Below are positions 1-8,982 of a DNA stretch of 51,813 bases, one piece after another (positions within the stretch are counted from its first letter, which is position 1; each line of letters starts with the position of its first letter). Under the pieces are notes generated by a model, which saw only the letters and a program-made list of their open reading frames with translations, made no database searches and was not told the DNA's origin. The translations under genes were made by a program, and so were the position numbers. The stretch lies in the NCBI GenBank assembly GCA_025354165.1, contig JANXNI010000043.1, forward strand, positions 1-51,813, in the 5' to 3' direction. This DNA comes from Burkholderiales bacterium. Lineage in GTDB: Bacteria; Pseudomonadota; Gammaproteobacteria; Burkholderiales; Casimicrobiaceae.

Positions 1-555
1 GAATTGCGCTTCGGCATAACCCTGCTCAGCCGCCTTGCGGTACCACTGCACCGCCAACAGCTCATCCTTCGTGACGCCTTGGCCGTCCGCATACATGACG
101 CCCAAGTTGTATTGCGCGTTGGCAAAGCCCTGCTCAGCGGCCTTGCGATACCACTGCACCGCCAGCGGCTCGTCCTTCGTGACGCCTTGGCCGTCGGCAT
201 ACATGAGGCCCAAGTTGAATTGCGCATTGGCAAGTCCCCGCTCAGCGGCCTTACGATACCACTGCACTGCTAGCTGATTATCCTTCGTGACACCTTGGCC
301 GTTGTCATACATGTTGCCCAAGTTGAATTGCGCTTCGGCATAACCCTGCTCAGCCGCCTTGCGGTACCACTGCACCGCCAACAGCTCATCCTTCGTGACG
401 CCTCGGCCGTTGGCATACATGACGCCCAAGTTGTATTGCGCGTTGGCAAAGCCCTGCTCAGCGGCCTTGCGATACCACTGCACCGCCAACAGCTCGTCCT
501 TCGTAACGCCTTGGCCGTTGCCATACATGACGCCTAAGTTGAATTGCGCTTCGGC
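1..555 (-). repeat. Tandem 108-bp repeats encoding Sel1 units
   Basis: Successive 108-bp units (36 codons) tile this stretch. Bases 1-180 match bases 325-504 almost base for base, a shift of 324 bp or exactly three units. This suggests a recent three-unit duplication on top of the older single-unit array. The array is in frame throughout, so gains and losses of units keep the protein readable. Confidence 0.85.
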
Positions 556-717
556 ATCGCCCTGTTCCGCCAGCGGCCGATATTCACGTAGCGCAATGGC
601 ATAGTCACCCCGGTTACGAGCAGCATCCCCTTCGGTGTTTCCCGCGTACGCCGGCTGGCTAGTCACAATAGACGACGTCACCGCAATGACGAAACATATC
701 CAACCAAAATTATTCAT
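1..717 (-). CDS. Secreted Sel1-like (TPR-like) repeat protein, C-terminus cut by window edge
   Basis: The minus-strand frame is open from an ATG at 717 to the left edge (239 codons visible, no stop). Residues 1-25 form a signal peptide ending in AYA. From about residue 55 there are back-to-back 36-residue Sel1 repeats with the pattern NLGVMY.NGQGVTKD..AVQWYRKAAEQG, at least five in view. Sel1 repeats form alpha-solenoids that bind partner proteins, often at the cell envelope. The partner here cannot be told. The DNA under the repeats is nearly identical from unit to unit, so the copy number may be unstable and the true length unknown. Its promoter must lie in the 718-982 gap, shared with the divergent cca. 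Family call is firm; function is not. Confidence 0.9.
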   Translation of the reverse strand, partial: MNNFGWICFVIAVTSSIVTSQPAYAGNTEGDAARNRGDYAIALREYRPLAEQGDAEAQFNLGVMYGNGQGVTKDELLAVQWYRKAAEQGFANAQYNLGVMYANGRGVTKDELLAVQWYRKAAEQGYAEAQFNLGNMYDNGQGVTKDNQLAVQWYRKAAERGLANAQFNLGLMYADGQGVTKDEPLAVQWYRKAAEQGFANAQYNLGVMYADGQGVTKDELLAVQWYRKAAEQGYAEAQF

Positions 718-945
718 GAGCGCTCCGTTGAGGCGTATGGGTAGAAATGGTCACGGAAGTCTGAACAGCAAAGCCCGACTATTAGGTGGAAACTGGGCGA
801 TTGGCGAATGCTGCAGAGTTATCCACGGGGCGCAACAAGCCCTTTATTTTACGCAGCGATCTGTAACGACGGAAGTCGTTTCCAGTTCGCCTGATCGAGC
901 GAAGGAACCCGACGCAGCGTGGAAGCGCGACACGCTGGCTTTGCG

Positions 946-976
946 TTGAAACTATCCGACCACGAGGGTCGATAAT
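946..976 (+). promoter_or_regulatory. Possible promoter of cca with very short leader
   Basis: TTGAAA (946-951) and GATAAT (971-976) are separated by 19 bp. This is longer than ideal, but it is the best sigma70-like pair before cca. A start about 7 bp after the -10 box would fall on or next to the cca ATG at 983, giving a leaderless or nearly leaderless mRNA. No good Shine-Dalgarno sequence lies at the usual distance from that ATG. Weak evidence. Confidence 0.3.
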
Positions 977-982
977 TGCGCC

Positions 983-2272
983 ATGAAAATTTATCAGGTC
1001 GGTGGCAGCGTACGTGACAAGCTCTTGGACCTGCCCGCGCACGACTGCGACTACGTGGTGGTGGGTGCGACGGTGGACGACATGCTGGCTGCCAAGTTTC
1101 AGCCGGTGGGAAAGGATTTCCCCGTCTTTCTGCATCCGAAAACGCGTGACGAATATGCCCTTGCGCGCACCGAACGCAAGAGCGGGCGCGGTTACACCGG
1201 GTTTGCGTTTCATGCGTCGCCCGACGTGACGCTGGAAGATGATTTGCAGCGCCGCGATCTGACGATCAATGCGATGGCGCTGGCAGTGCATGGCGATCTG
1301 GTTGATCACATCGACAAGCTGGTCGATCCGTACGGTGGTGCTCGCGACGTTGAGGCAAAAGTGTTTCGGCATGTCAGTGATGCGTTCGCGGAAGACCCAC
1401 TGCGTGTGTTGCGCGTGGCCCGGTTTGCTGCACGATTTACCGATTTCACGGTTGCGCCTGAGACGCTGCTGTTGTGCCAAAAACTCGTCGATGACGGCGA
1501 GATTGCCGAGCTGGTGGCTGAGCGCGTGTGGCAGGAGATTTCGCGTGGACTGATGGAGGCGAAACCGTCACGCATGTTCGAGGTGCTGCGCGCGTGCGGC
1601 GCGCTGGCCGTGCTCGCACCGGAGATTGATCGCCTCTGGGGCGTGCCGCAGAAGCCGCAGTGGCATCCGGAAATTGATACTGGCGTTCATGTCATGCAGG
1701 CGATCGATTACGCCGCGAACAAGGGCTGGCCGCTGGCGACGCGATTCGCCGTGTTGACGCATGATCTCGGCAAGGGCACGACGCCCGCAGACATTCTGCC
1801 CGTGCATCATGGCCACGAAGCGCGCAGCGTGAAACTGGTGGGGCAATTGTGTGAGCGCTGGCGGGTGCCGCGCGATTGCAGCGAGCTGGCAACACACGTC
1901 GCGGCAGAGCATGGCAATATCGGCAAGATCGCGGAGCTACGACCGGCCACGGTGCACGATTTGCTGATGCGCTGCGATGTGTTGCGGCGACCTGAGCGGT
2001 TTGCGCAAATGCTCGATGCCTGTGAGGCGGACAAGTGTTCACGCGTGGGCGCACAAGGCGAGCTGCCTGCGTATGCGAGCCCCGTATTTCAGCCGCGAAT
2101 CGATGCGTTGGTGGCGCTGGCGGCCATGCAGGCGGTGGACGCCGGCGCAGTGGCTGACACGATGGTGGCGGCGGGCAAACCTGAGCGGATTGCGGAGGCT
2201 GTCCGCGAGGCACGGATTGATGCGATTCGACGCAGTTTCCCTCGCTCGCAGGCGGAAGCAGGCGGCAAATGA
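983..2272 (+). CDS. cca: Multifunctional CCA protein: tRNA CCA-adding nucleotidyltransferase with HD domain
   Basis: 429 residues. The start MKIYQVGGSVRD carries the G-G-x-V-R-D motif of class II nucleotidyltransferases. It is followed by the catalytic D-x-D in DCDYVVVG and the RRDLTINAMA motif. The second half holds an HD phosphohydrolase domain (THDLGKG, with HHGHE downstream), as in the bacterial type 1 Cca protein, which also has phosphatase and 2',3'-cyclic phosphodiesterase activities. The enzyme adds or repairs the 3' CCA end of tRNAs in the cytoplasm. The length matches the gammaproteobacterial and betaproteobacterial form. It stands alone: the Sel1 gene is divergent on one side and an esterase converges on the other. 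Confidence 0.95.
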   Translation: MKIYQVGGSVRDKLLDLPAHDCDYVVVGATVDDMLAAKFQPVGKDFPVFLHPKTRDEYALARTERKSGRGYTGFAFHASPDVTLEDDLQRRDLTINAMALAVHGDLVDHIDKLVDPYGGARDVEAKVFRHVSDAFAEDPLRVLRVARFAARFTDFTVAPETLLLCQKLVDDGEIAELVAERVWQEISRGLMEAKPSRMFEVLRACGALAVLAPEIDRLWGVPQKPQWHPEIDTGVHVMQAIDYAANKGWPLATRFAVLTHDLGKGTTPADILPVHHGHEARSVKLVGQLCERWRVPRDCSELATHVAAEHGNIGKIAELRPATVHDLLMRCDVLRRPERFAQMLDACEADKCSRVGAQGELPAYASPVFQPRIDALVALAAMQAVDAGAVADTMVAAGKPERIAEAVREARIDAIRRSFPRSQAEAGGK

Positions 2273-2369
2273 GGCTGCTGGATATTCAGCAAGTAGGGGG
2301 CGACCCGGCGACCTGCTCTCACCCCAAGTCTCACCCCCAAGGCGCGATACGGAGCCAAGTTAAATCATT

Positions 2370-2489
2370 TACAGCTCTATCTTTAAATGACCGATATATA
2401 TGGGCTCGGTGTGTTTTTCTGCGGTTATTGACTTTATTGTTTTTACAGATGTAGCCCCTGTGCACAAAGGATTTCATCAAAAAGCTGTA
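2370..2489. repeat. 120-bp inverted-end intergenic element, copy 1 (degenerate left end)
   Basis: The right end TTCATCAAAAAGCTGTA (2473-2489) matches the right ends of the copies near 13.2, 22.2, 46.0 and 49.2 kb. The left end TACAGCTCTATCTTTAA (2370-2386) is a decayed version of the shared left end. The length, 120 bp, equals that of the other copies. It fills the gap between the convergent cca and the esterase gene. Of the five copies this is the least similar to the rest. Confidence 0.55.
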
Positions 2490-2499
2490 GGCCGATGGG

Positions 2500-3351
2500 C
2501 TACGTTCGAAGGCCCGCCGTCACCCGCTTGAACAACGCCGAATCATCGCGGGTCAATTCGTCGATGATGGTGAAGTGATTGAGGCCGGGAATTTCCCATT
2601 CTGTGACATTTTTCCAAAGCTTTCCGAGCAGTTGGTTCTGGCGTAAAAATTCTTCAAGCTCCGCGCCGCCAACGGCTGCGGTGAAGTCACACGTCACACG
2701 CCGCTCGCGATACGCCGGGCTCATCGCGAGCGCTTCGTCGTTCGTGAGTTTGAGTGGGTCATTCAGGTAAATCGGCACCAGCGGTTCGAGATCGAACACT
2801 CCGCTGATCGCGGTTGCGGAAACGAACGGCGTCGCGGGCAAACCGTGCGATGACCAGTCCGTCGTCAGGCACCACGCCGTCAAATGTCCGCCCGCAGAAT
2901 GCCCCGCCAGCGCGAGGCGATCACGATTGACCGCGAGGTCGGACGCGTGTGTCCAGAGGTGCGCGACGGCTGATTCAATCTCACTCGCGATGCCGCGAAT
3001 GGCGGTTTGCGGGCACAGCGTGTAGCCCAAAATCACGGCAGCCATGCCGTTCGCCACGAACGGCGTGGCGATGACGCTCCAGTCGTCTTTTGACAGGCGT
3101 TGCCAATAGCCTCCGTGGATGAATACCAGCGTCGGCCAGCCATGCGCCGGCGCGGTGCCTTTGGGTGTGAACACGTCGAAGCGATTGCGCGGCAGCGAGC
3201 CGTAAGCGACCTCGCGCGCACCGGCTGCGTCAGTGCGCACCCGCTCGCTCTCGCGTTGCCAGCGTGGCAGCAAAGTATCAGCCCAATCGGGCACGGCGGC
3301 GCCGTTGTTGTAGCGGCGGGCGAGTTCTTCGAGGGGGAGATCAGGAATCAT
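2500..3351 (-). CDS. Alpha/beta hydrolase, kynurenine-formamidase/esterase-like
   Basis: 283 residues. The oxyanion-hole motif HGGYWQ lies near residue 79, and the nucleophile elbow GHSAGG near residue 148. A late His in GLNHFTI is a good candidate for the catalytic histidine. The HGGYW signature and size fit the KynB-like/esterase-lipase group of carboxylester and formamide hydrolases. No signal peptide is seen, so the protein is probably cytoplasmic. The gene is divergent from the FAD monooxygenase at 3514, and a shared control region at 3352-3513 is possible. An arylformamidase next to an aromatic-type flavin monooxygenase hints at aromatic or tryptophan-derived catabolism, but the actual substrate is unknown. 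Confidence 0.75.
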   Translation of the reverse strand: MIPDLPLEELARRYNNGAAVPDWADTLLPRWQRESERVRTDAAGAREVAYGSLPRNRFDVFTPKGTAPAHGWPTLVFIHGGYWQRLSKDDWSVIATPFVANGMAAVILGYTLCPQTAIRGIASEIESAVAHLWTHASDLAVNRDRLALAGHSAGGHLTAWCLTTDWSSHGLPATPFVSATAISGVFDLEPLVPIYLNDPLKLTNDEALAMSPAYRERRVTCDFTAAVGGAELEEFLRQNQLLGKLWKNVTEWEIPGLNHFTIIDELTRDDSALFKRVTAGLRT

Positions 3352-3513
3352 GAGTGGAAATGTAGCGCGTGCCCAGTCAAACCGTACCGCGACTTTTCAT
3401 TGCGCGTCGCACTCTGCACCATACGTTTCGGAAATTTTCTGTCTGGCGGCATAAACTGAAGCGTCGCAACACTGGCATTGCGATGTCTTCGTTTCAATCG
3501 GTCAATCCTCTCA

Positions 3514-5217
3514 ATGACTCCTGAATTTGCACCTTACCCATTCACCGCGAAGCGTTACGCAGCGGCGCTTCCGCCTCTGCGTAACGGTATCGAAGAAAAA
3601 CACCGTCCGGTCGTCGTTGTCGGCGGTGGGCCTGTGGGTTTGACCACTGCGCTCGGGCTTGCCAATCACGGCGTGCCAGTGGTATTGATCGAGGCGGACG
3701 ATTCGGTTTGTACCGGAAGCCGCGCCATTTGCATTTCACGGCGCAGTCTCGAAATCATGGAGCGCGTCGGCGCGGTTGACGGTTTCAAAAAAATCGGATT
3801 GCCGTGGACGGGCGGCCGTAGTTATTACCGCGACGCCGAAGTTCTGCACTTCAAAATGCCGCAGGACGACAATCAGAAATTGCCGCCAATGGTGAATCTG
3901 GCGCAGTATCACATTGAGCAGATTTTGCTTGATCGCGCCGAGGAGCGCGCGGACTTAATCGACATCCGCTGGCAAACGAAAGTCACGGCGATTGACGCTC
4001 GGGATGACGGCGTGCGACTCACACTTTCTACGCCGCACTGCGACTACGAAATAACTGCGGATTGGCTGGTCGCTGCTGATGGTGGTCGCAGTTTCGTTCG
4101 CGAGTCGCTCGGACAGCAATTGCAGGGCACGAGCTACGAAGGCCGCTATGTCATCGTCGACATCCTGCTCGACAGCGCGCGCCCGGCCGAGCGGCTGGCG
4201 TACTTTGATCCGCCCTGCAATCCGGGCTCTACCGTGCTTGTGCACAAGCAGCCCGACAACGTCTGGCGCATCGATTATCAGCTACAGGAAGGCGAGGATC
4301 CGGAGGCGGCGATTCGGCCGGAAAACGTGCTGCCGCGCGTTGCCAGTCTGCTTGAGATGATGGGTGAAACAGGCGCGTGGAAGCCGATCTGGATCACACT
4401 CTACAAGGCCAACGCGTTGACGCTTGAGCGCTATCGCCACGGGCGCGTAATGTTTGCCGGGGACGCCGCGCATCTGGTGCCGATTTTTGGTGTGCGCGGC
4501 GCTAATTCCGGGATTGATGACGCGGACAATGTGGCGTGGAAATTGGCCTACGTCACCAAGGGGCTGGCGTCAGAAAAACTGCTCGACTCTTACTCATCGG
4601 AAAGGGTTGCTGCCGCGCATGAAAACTTGAGCTACGGCACCAAGAGCACAGAATTTATGGCACCGCCTTCGTTCGCGTTCGAGCTGATGCGCAAAGCGGT
4701 ATTGAGCCTCGCCTTCAAGCATCCGCAGATTCGCGCGTTGATCAACCCACGGCAAACCTCGGCGATTACCTACGCCGATTCGCCGCTCAACTCGGCGTCT
4801 GAACATTCGGCCGCATTTGCGGTTGGCCCAGTACCGGGGGCGGTATTGCCAGAGTGCCCGCTCGTGATCTTGCGAGACGGTAAAACGCACGGCGGACATT
4901 TGACCGATCTGCTCTCGCCCTGCTTCGTCTTGTTGCATTTCACTGACGGTTCTGGTTCGCCAACAGCATGGGCCGCGCTGGAGCGCAACATGCTGGCTAC
5001 GGCCATACCCCTGCGCATCGTCACACTCGCACAATCTGAAAATTGCGGAGGCGCAGATTACGCGGCTTGGGACAGCACCGGCCGCCTGTTTCCGATGTAC
5101 GGAGCCGTTCACGGCACTGTGTATCTGGTGCGCCCAGATGGGCACGTGCTAGCGCGCTGGCAGCAAGGCAATCCCGGTGAAATTGAAGCCGCCATCCGCC
5201 GTGCGCTGCACGTCTGA
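3514..5217 (+). CDS. FAD-dependent aromatic-type monooxygenase (PHBH/MhpA-like)
   Basis: 567 residues from the ATG at 3514. A TTG 12 codons upstream is also in frame, but the ATG begins a sensible N-terminus. It has the FAD-binding Rossmann motif VVGGGPVG (residues about 36-42), the DG motif VAADGG, and the GD motif GRVMFAGDAAHLVPIFGVRGAN. This is the three-motif set of single-component flavin hydroxylases. The C-terminal third is a thioredoxin-like extension, as in MhpA- and phenol-hydroxylase-type enzymes. It probably hydroxylates an aromatic acid or related ring using NAD(P)H and O2. It is followed after 19 bp by a DUF2783 gene, so the two are likely co-transcribed. Substrate unknown. Confidence 0.85.
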   Translation: MTPEFAPYPFTAKRYAAALPPLRNGIEEKHRPVVVVGGGPVGLTTALGLANHGVPVVLIEADDSVCTGSRAICISRRSLEIMERVGAVDGFKKIGLPWTGGRSYYRDAEVLHFKMPQDDNQKLPPMVNLAQYHIEQILLDRAEERADLIDIRWQTKVTAIDARDDGVRLTLSTPHCDYEITADWLVAADGGRSFVRESLGQQLQGTSYEGRYVIVDILLDSARPAERLAYFDPPCNPGSTVLVHKQPDNVWRIDYQLQEGEDPEAAIRPENVLPRVASLLEMMGETGAWKPIWITLYKANALTLERYRHGRVMFAGDAAHLVPIFGVRGANSGIDDADNVAWKLAYVTKGLASEKLLDSYSSERVAAAHENLSYGTKSTEFMAPPSFAFELMRKAVLSLAFKHPQIRALINPRQTSAITYADSPLNSASEHSAAFAVGPVPGAVLPECPLVILRDGKTHGGHLTDLLSPCFVLLHFTDGSGSPTAWAALERNMLATAIPLRIVTLAQSENCGGADYAAWDSTGRLFPMYGAVHGTVYLVRPDGHVLARWQQGNPGEIEAAIRRALHV

Positions 5218-5236
5218 ACTTCGCAAAGGACAATCA

Positions 5237-5440
5237 ATGAGCACCCTCTCCGACAGCGATCTCGATGCGGTTTATACCGATTTCTGCAAGACCATGACAA
5301 AGGTTGGCGAGGCGGACGGGCAACAGTTTTTGGCACGCTTTGCGCTGCTCGCCATGGCTCGAATCGGCGATCGTGAAGTGATCGTCGATCTGATCGCTGC
5401 TGCGGCTGACGATCTGGCAACGACAAATGGGCATCTCTAA
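5237..5440 (+). CDS. DUF2783 domain-containing small protein
   Basis: 67 residues starting MSTLSDSDLDAVYTDFCKTM. The ATG at 5237 is preceded by AAAGGA at about 8 bp. It is an all-helical small acidic protein with no Cys motif or membrane segment beyond a short hydrophobic helix. It matches the short DUF2783 family, whose members I recall beside FAD-dependent oxidoreductases, as here. The function is not established. Its position suggests a partner or stability factor for the monooxygenase upstream (inference). Confidence 0.75.
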   Translation: MSTLSDSDLDAVYTDFCKTMTKVGEADGQQFLARFALLAMARIGDREVIVDLIAAAADDLATTNGHL

Positions 5441-5482
5441 TAATGCATTTTTAGACGTGCCCAGAAAACTTGAAGCGAGACC

Positions 5483-6391
5483 TCAGGCCTTGCCGTTCTT
5501 TGAAAACACAGCCAGCAAACTCGCGCCAACGATAAATGCGCCGCCAACCAGCGTGCTCTGCGTGATCGTTGCTGCATCACCGAGCCACGAGCTGAGCGTC
5601 GCCACCAGTATTTCCGCGAGCATCAATACAGACAACACATTCGCTGGTAACCGCGCCGCACTGTATTGCAATGCCAGATTCCCGACCAGCACCGCTACCG
5701 TGAAGATAGCGACGCCGAGCCAGGCAATCGGCTGCGGCGCGAGCGCCAGCGGTTTGCCTACCAACGCGAGCATTCCTATCACTAGGGGCGCGATGATCAC
5801 CGCGCCGATGAACATGGCGAAAGCGCACGCCTCCTGCGGTGCGCCTGCATATTTGCGCAGAATCACATTGTTCAAACCAAAGAAAAATCCGCCCGCCACC
5901 GCGAGCCAGTCCGCGGCTGAATCCGGGATCGGGAACTGTAATTTCCCTTCGCCCAGCACCAGCGCCGCACCGATCAGCGCGAGCGCGGTGCGTGCGAGCG
6001 CCGACGGCGTGACGCGCTCCGCCAGCAGCCAGCGCGCCAACAACACCACCCACATTGGCATCAAGTAAAACAGCAGCACCGCACGCACGACGTCGCCTGT
6101 TGCAAGCGCGGAGTTGAAGCAGGCATTGGTCATGCCCGACGCAAGCACGATCCAGCCCAGTGTCGTGCGGTGCTGCCAGAGCCGTTTCGCCGCCGCTGGC
6201 CGCGCAACCAGCACCGCAAACGCGCAAGCGCTGAAAACGAACCAGGTTGCCCATAGCGACGGTATGCCGTGTGCCTGAAGCCATTTGAGCGGATACCAGG
6301 AGACTCCCCACACGCTCGCGTTGATCAACGCTCCCAGCGCGGCCAAACCTGAAAACGTTGGCGCGGCATTTACCGTCAAATTTTTCTGCAT
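5483..6391 (-). CDS. DMT-superfamily (EamA) permease
   Basis: 302 residues that are hydrophobic throughout. About ten membrane segments can be drawn, in two homologous halves of five, as expected for EamA transporters. The N-terminal helix contains the typical small-residue-rich start (ALGALINASVWGVSWYP). These inner-membrane permeases export amino acids, metabolites or nucleotide sugars. The sequence gives no clue to the substrate. It converges with DUF2783 and diverges from the D-Ala-D-Ala dipeptidase gene. Confidence 0.88.
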   Translation of the reverse strand: MQKNLTVNAAPTFSGLAALGALINASVWGVSWYPLKWLQAHGIPSLWATWFVFSACAFAVLVARPAAAKRLWQHRTTLGWIVLASGMTNACFNSALATGDVVRAVLLFYLMPMWVVLLARWLLAERVTPSALARTALALIGAALVLGEGKLQFPIPDSAADWLAVAGGFFFGLNNVILRKYAGAPQEACAFAMFIGAVIIAPLVIGMLALVGKPLALAPQPIAWLGVAIFTVAVLVGNLALQYSAARLPANVLSVLMLAEILVATLSSWLGDAATITQSTLVGGAFIVGASLLAVFSKNGKA

Positions 6392-6525
6392 GAAGCGATT
6401 ATGCCGAGCGGCTGCGCATCATTGGCGCGTCGCGAATTGTTGAGACCAGTGCGACTCTTCTGCGACCCGCTCGATTTAACATCCGGGCATCGTCACCGAC
6501 GTCGCCTATCCACGCGCATCAACGC

Positions 6526-7137
6526 TTGATCCCTAACGCCCCGATTGAATCGATCGCCACGCGCCCCGACTTTCGTCGCCTCAATTCCATTGAGGGCGTG
6601 GACGTCGAGCTCCGTTATGCAACGACGAATAATTTTGTTAGGCGCAACATGTACGACGGCTATGACTGCGCGTGGCTGCACCGCGATGCCGCAAACGCGT
6701 TGACAAAGGTCGCAGCCGATCTACGGACAACGCGGCCTCAATTGCGTCTTTTGGTGCTGGATGCGTTGCGGCCGCAACGCGTTCAGGAGCTGATGTGGAA
6801 CAGTCTGGAAGGCACCGATCTGCGCAAATACCTCGCATCGCCAGATCGGGGGTCGATTCATTCCTTCGGGATGGCGGTGGATATCACGCTCATTGACGCG
6901 CAAGGTCGCGAGCTTGATATGGGCACGCCATTCGACGACTTGTCGGAGCGCTCGCATCCAGCGCTGGAATCGGAGCTGCTACAACGCGGCGAACTCACGT
7001 CCGAGCAGATTGCCAACCGTCAAATTCTGCGTGATGTGATGCTGGCTAACGGCTGGCAGGGCATCTCAACGGAATGGTGGCATTTTGATTGCGGTGACCG
7101 CATCGTGGTGCGGCAAAACTACACGCGAATTCTGTAG
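6526..7137 (+). CDS. D-alanyl-D-alanine dipeptidase, VanX/DdpX-like (M15D)
   Basis: 203 residues. The zinc-site motif SIHSFGMAVD (residues 110-119, ligands His112 and Asp119) and the catalytic EWWH (Glu183, ligand His186) are the M15D signature. The enzyme splits D-Ala-D-Ala, as VanX does in resistance and DdpX in scavenging. No signal peptide is seen, so action in the cytoplasm is likely. The start is a TTG at 6526. I found no in-frame ATG in the preceding 45 bp, so the true start is uncertain. There is no vanHA ligase pair nearby, which argues for peptide recycling rather than glycopeptide resistance. Its last 72 bp overlap the convergent dacB gene. Confidence 0.85.
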   Translation: MIPNAPIESIATRPDFRRLNSIEGVDVELRYATTNNFVRRNMYDGYDCAWLHRDAANALTKVAADLRTTRPQLRLLVLDALRPQRVQELMWNSLEGTDLRKYLASPDRGSIHSFGMAVDITLIDAQGRELDMGTPFDDLSERSHPALESELLQRGELTSEQIANRQILRDVMLANGWQGISTEWWHFDCGDRIVVRQNYTRIL

Positions 7138-8709
7138 GGCACCGAATACGTGTTGCCACCACGGCACAGGCGCTGGTGCCGACTGCTTGCTGAGCCATTC
7201 GATCAAGGCATCGACGACCGGTCTCGCAATGGTGTGACTCGCTTCAGGATGATTGATCAGCCCCACAACGACGCACAGCTCGCCATCGGCATTGCGCACA
7301 TAACCCGCTACAGAGACGACATCCCGCAACGTACCCGTCTTCACGCGTGCGCGCCCCGTCGCTGCGCTGTCCTTCAGCCGGTTTCGCATCGTGCCATCGA
7401 TGCCCACGATGGGCAGGCTCGAAATAAATTCCGGTGCCCATTCGCTCTTGTTCATCGTCAGCAAAACGTCGGCCAGCAGGCGCGGCGGAAGTCGTTCTAT
7501 GCGCGACAAACCGGAGCCGTTGTCCAGAATCAAGCCAGCGTCCGAAATGCCACGCTCGCGCAGCCAGCCACGCACGACCTGTTCGCCGCGCACAGCGCTG
7601 GTTGCAGACGTATCCCCGTTCGCCGCGAGCGAACCCAACGTGAGATACAGGCTGCGCGTCAGCGGATTGTCCGACGGTTTGTTGATGTCGCGCAGAACGT
7701 CTGGCAGCGCACGCGAGCGATGTTCGGCCAGCACGCGCGTCGAAGCAGGCGTCGCACCTTCGCGCACCATGCCGGTAAACCGCCCGCCCAGCTCGCGCCA
7801 TAAAGTTCTAAACAGACGATCCACAAAATCAGTGCGATCAATCACGTTGAGGCGAGTCGTCGCGTTGCAGTTTTTCGGAAAACTGCCGTGAATGACGACG
7901 CGGATCGTGTCGTCCGCTGTGCGCTCAAGCAGCGGAAGTTTCCACTTGTCTTCCCAATCCTTGCAAACCCCGTCAACCAGTGTCATTGCAGGCGCAAGCA
8001 CGACACGATCCAACGGTTGCTTCATGCCCGCTGTGAAGCCGTCCGCCGTGGACGACAGGGTCAGTTCAATCAGATTACCGTTGATCAGAATCGCATCGGG
8101 AATGACGTTGTACTGAAATTCTGGCGACTCATCGAATGGCGGCGCGCCAATGTCCAGGCGCGGCGGCGAAAAGAACGTTCTGTCCAGCAGAAGATCGCCC
8201 GCGATTTCAGAGATGCCTTGCTGCCGAAGCGCTTGCAGCATGCCGCGAAACGCTGCCGTATTCAAGTCCGCATCGGCCAGGCCGCGAAGCACCAGATCGC
8301 CCTGCAAAACGTCACCGTTCAGCGGTGCCGCCGAGCGCAATTCCGAGCGTCCGCGATAAACCGGTCCGAGCCGCTCCAGCGCGGCGGCGGTGGTGAGCAG
8401 TTTCATGGTCGAGGCCGTCTGAAAACTGCGCTCCGCCTGATGCGAATAGAGCACACGCTGATCGCTCACACGCTCGATGATCAGGCCGATGGAATCCTCA
8501 GGAAGGCCCGCTTTCATCAGCGCATCGCTAACGATGGGCGGGAGCGCGGCGTGAGCGAGATTCAGGCCACAGGCGGTCACAAAGGCAAGCCACGCTAACC
8601 GAACGCCTCCGCCGCGCCGCGTCGGCAATCCGCGTTGTCGCAGACAAAACGTGGACTTTGAACAAGTGTTCACATCAACAAAAGGGTGGGGAAATCTGAG
8701 ACGGGCCAT
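7066..8709 (-). CDS. dacB: D-alanyl-D-alanine carboxypeptidase/endopeptidase, PBP4 type (S13)
   Basis: 547 residues. All three penicillin-binding motifs are visible: SxxK as STMK (Ser100, Lys103), SxN as SDN (SDNPLTRS) and KTG (VKTGTL). The long insert between SxxK and SxN is typical of the S13 family. The protein trims D-Ala from and cuts cross-links in peptidoglycan in the periplasm. The listed start gives a long charged stretch before the hydrophobic signal segment (LAWLAFVTACGLNLAHA), so a later GTG near codon 36 may be the real start. The 3' end converges on and overlaps the dipeptidase gene by 72 bp. Confidence 0.93.
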   Translation of the reverse strand: MARLRFPHPFVDVNTCSKSTFCLRQRGLPTRRGGGVRLAWLAFVTACGLNLAHAALPPIVSDALMKAGLPEDSIGLIIERVSDQRVLYSHQAERSFQTASTMKLLTTAAALERLGPVYRGRSELRSAAPLNGDVLQGDLVLRGLADADLNTAAFRGMLQALRQQGISEIAGDLLLDRTFFSPPRLDIGAPPFDESPEFQYNVIPDAILINGNLIELTLSSTADGFTAGMKQPLDRVVLAPAMTLVDGVCKDWEDKWKLPLLERTADDTIRVVIHGSFPKNCNATTRLNVIDRTDFVDRLFRTLWRELGGRFTGMVREGATPASTRVLAEHRSRALPDVLRDINKPSDNPLTRSLYLTLGSLAANGDTSATSAVRGEQVVRGWLRERGISDAGLILDNGSGLSRIERLPPRLLADVLLTMNKSEWAPEFISSLPIVGIDGTMRNRLKDSAATGRARVKTGTLRDVVSVAGYVRNADGELCVVVGLINHPEASHTIARPVVDALIEWLSKQSAPAPVPWWQHVFGALQNSRVVLPHHDAVTAIKMPPFR

Positions 8710-8982
8710 GAATCCAGCGTAGCATTTTCGTCGCTATCGCGTCGAAACTCACGGATTCCGGTACGCGAATTTCACATTCCCGCAACATCGGTCGTATATT
8801 GAATCAGGGGTAGTTTGGTGAGTGCAGTGCGACCCGACGCGTTTGCCTGGGCGGAGCGTCGATGGGCGCATCGGTTTGTGGGTGAAGCGCGCGCAGGCGC
8901 ATCAGCTTTGGGCCACATCACTCACAAAGCTTCGATATTGTTGAATATTTAGTCCACTAAATCAGGACGGGGAGTACACACC

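Noticed and set aside
1-555. Regular repeats as a possible CRISPR array
   Set aside because: Units are 108 bp, contiguous, without spacers, and translate into Sel1 repeats in an open frame.
782-1480. Long minus-strand open frame over cca
   Set aside because: It lies antisense to a clear cca gene and has no recognisable domain; its composition fits a shadow frame.
5427-6068. 213-codon plus-strand open frame
   Set aside because: It is antisense to the EamA permease and low-complexity Ala/Ser/Thr-rich, typical of a shadow.
6526-7137. VanX-like gene as vancomycin resistance
   Set aside because: No vanH, vanA or vanRS genes nearby, and Gram-negative neighbours fit peptide recycling.
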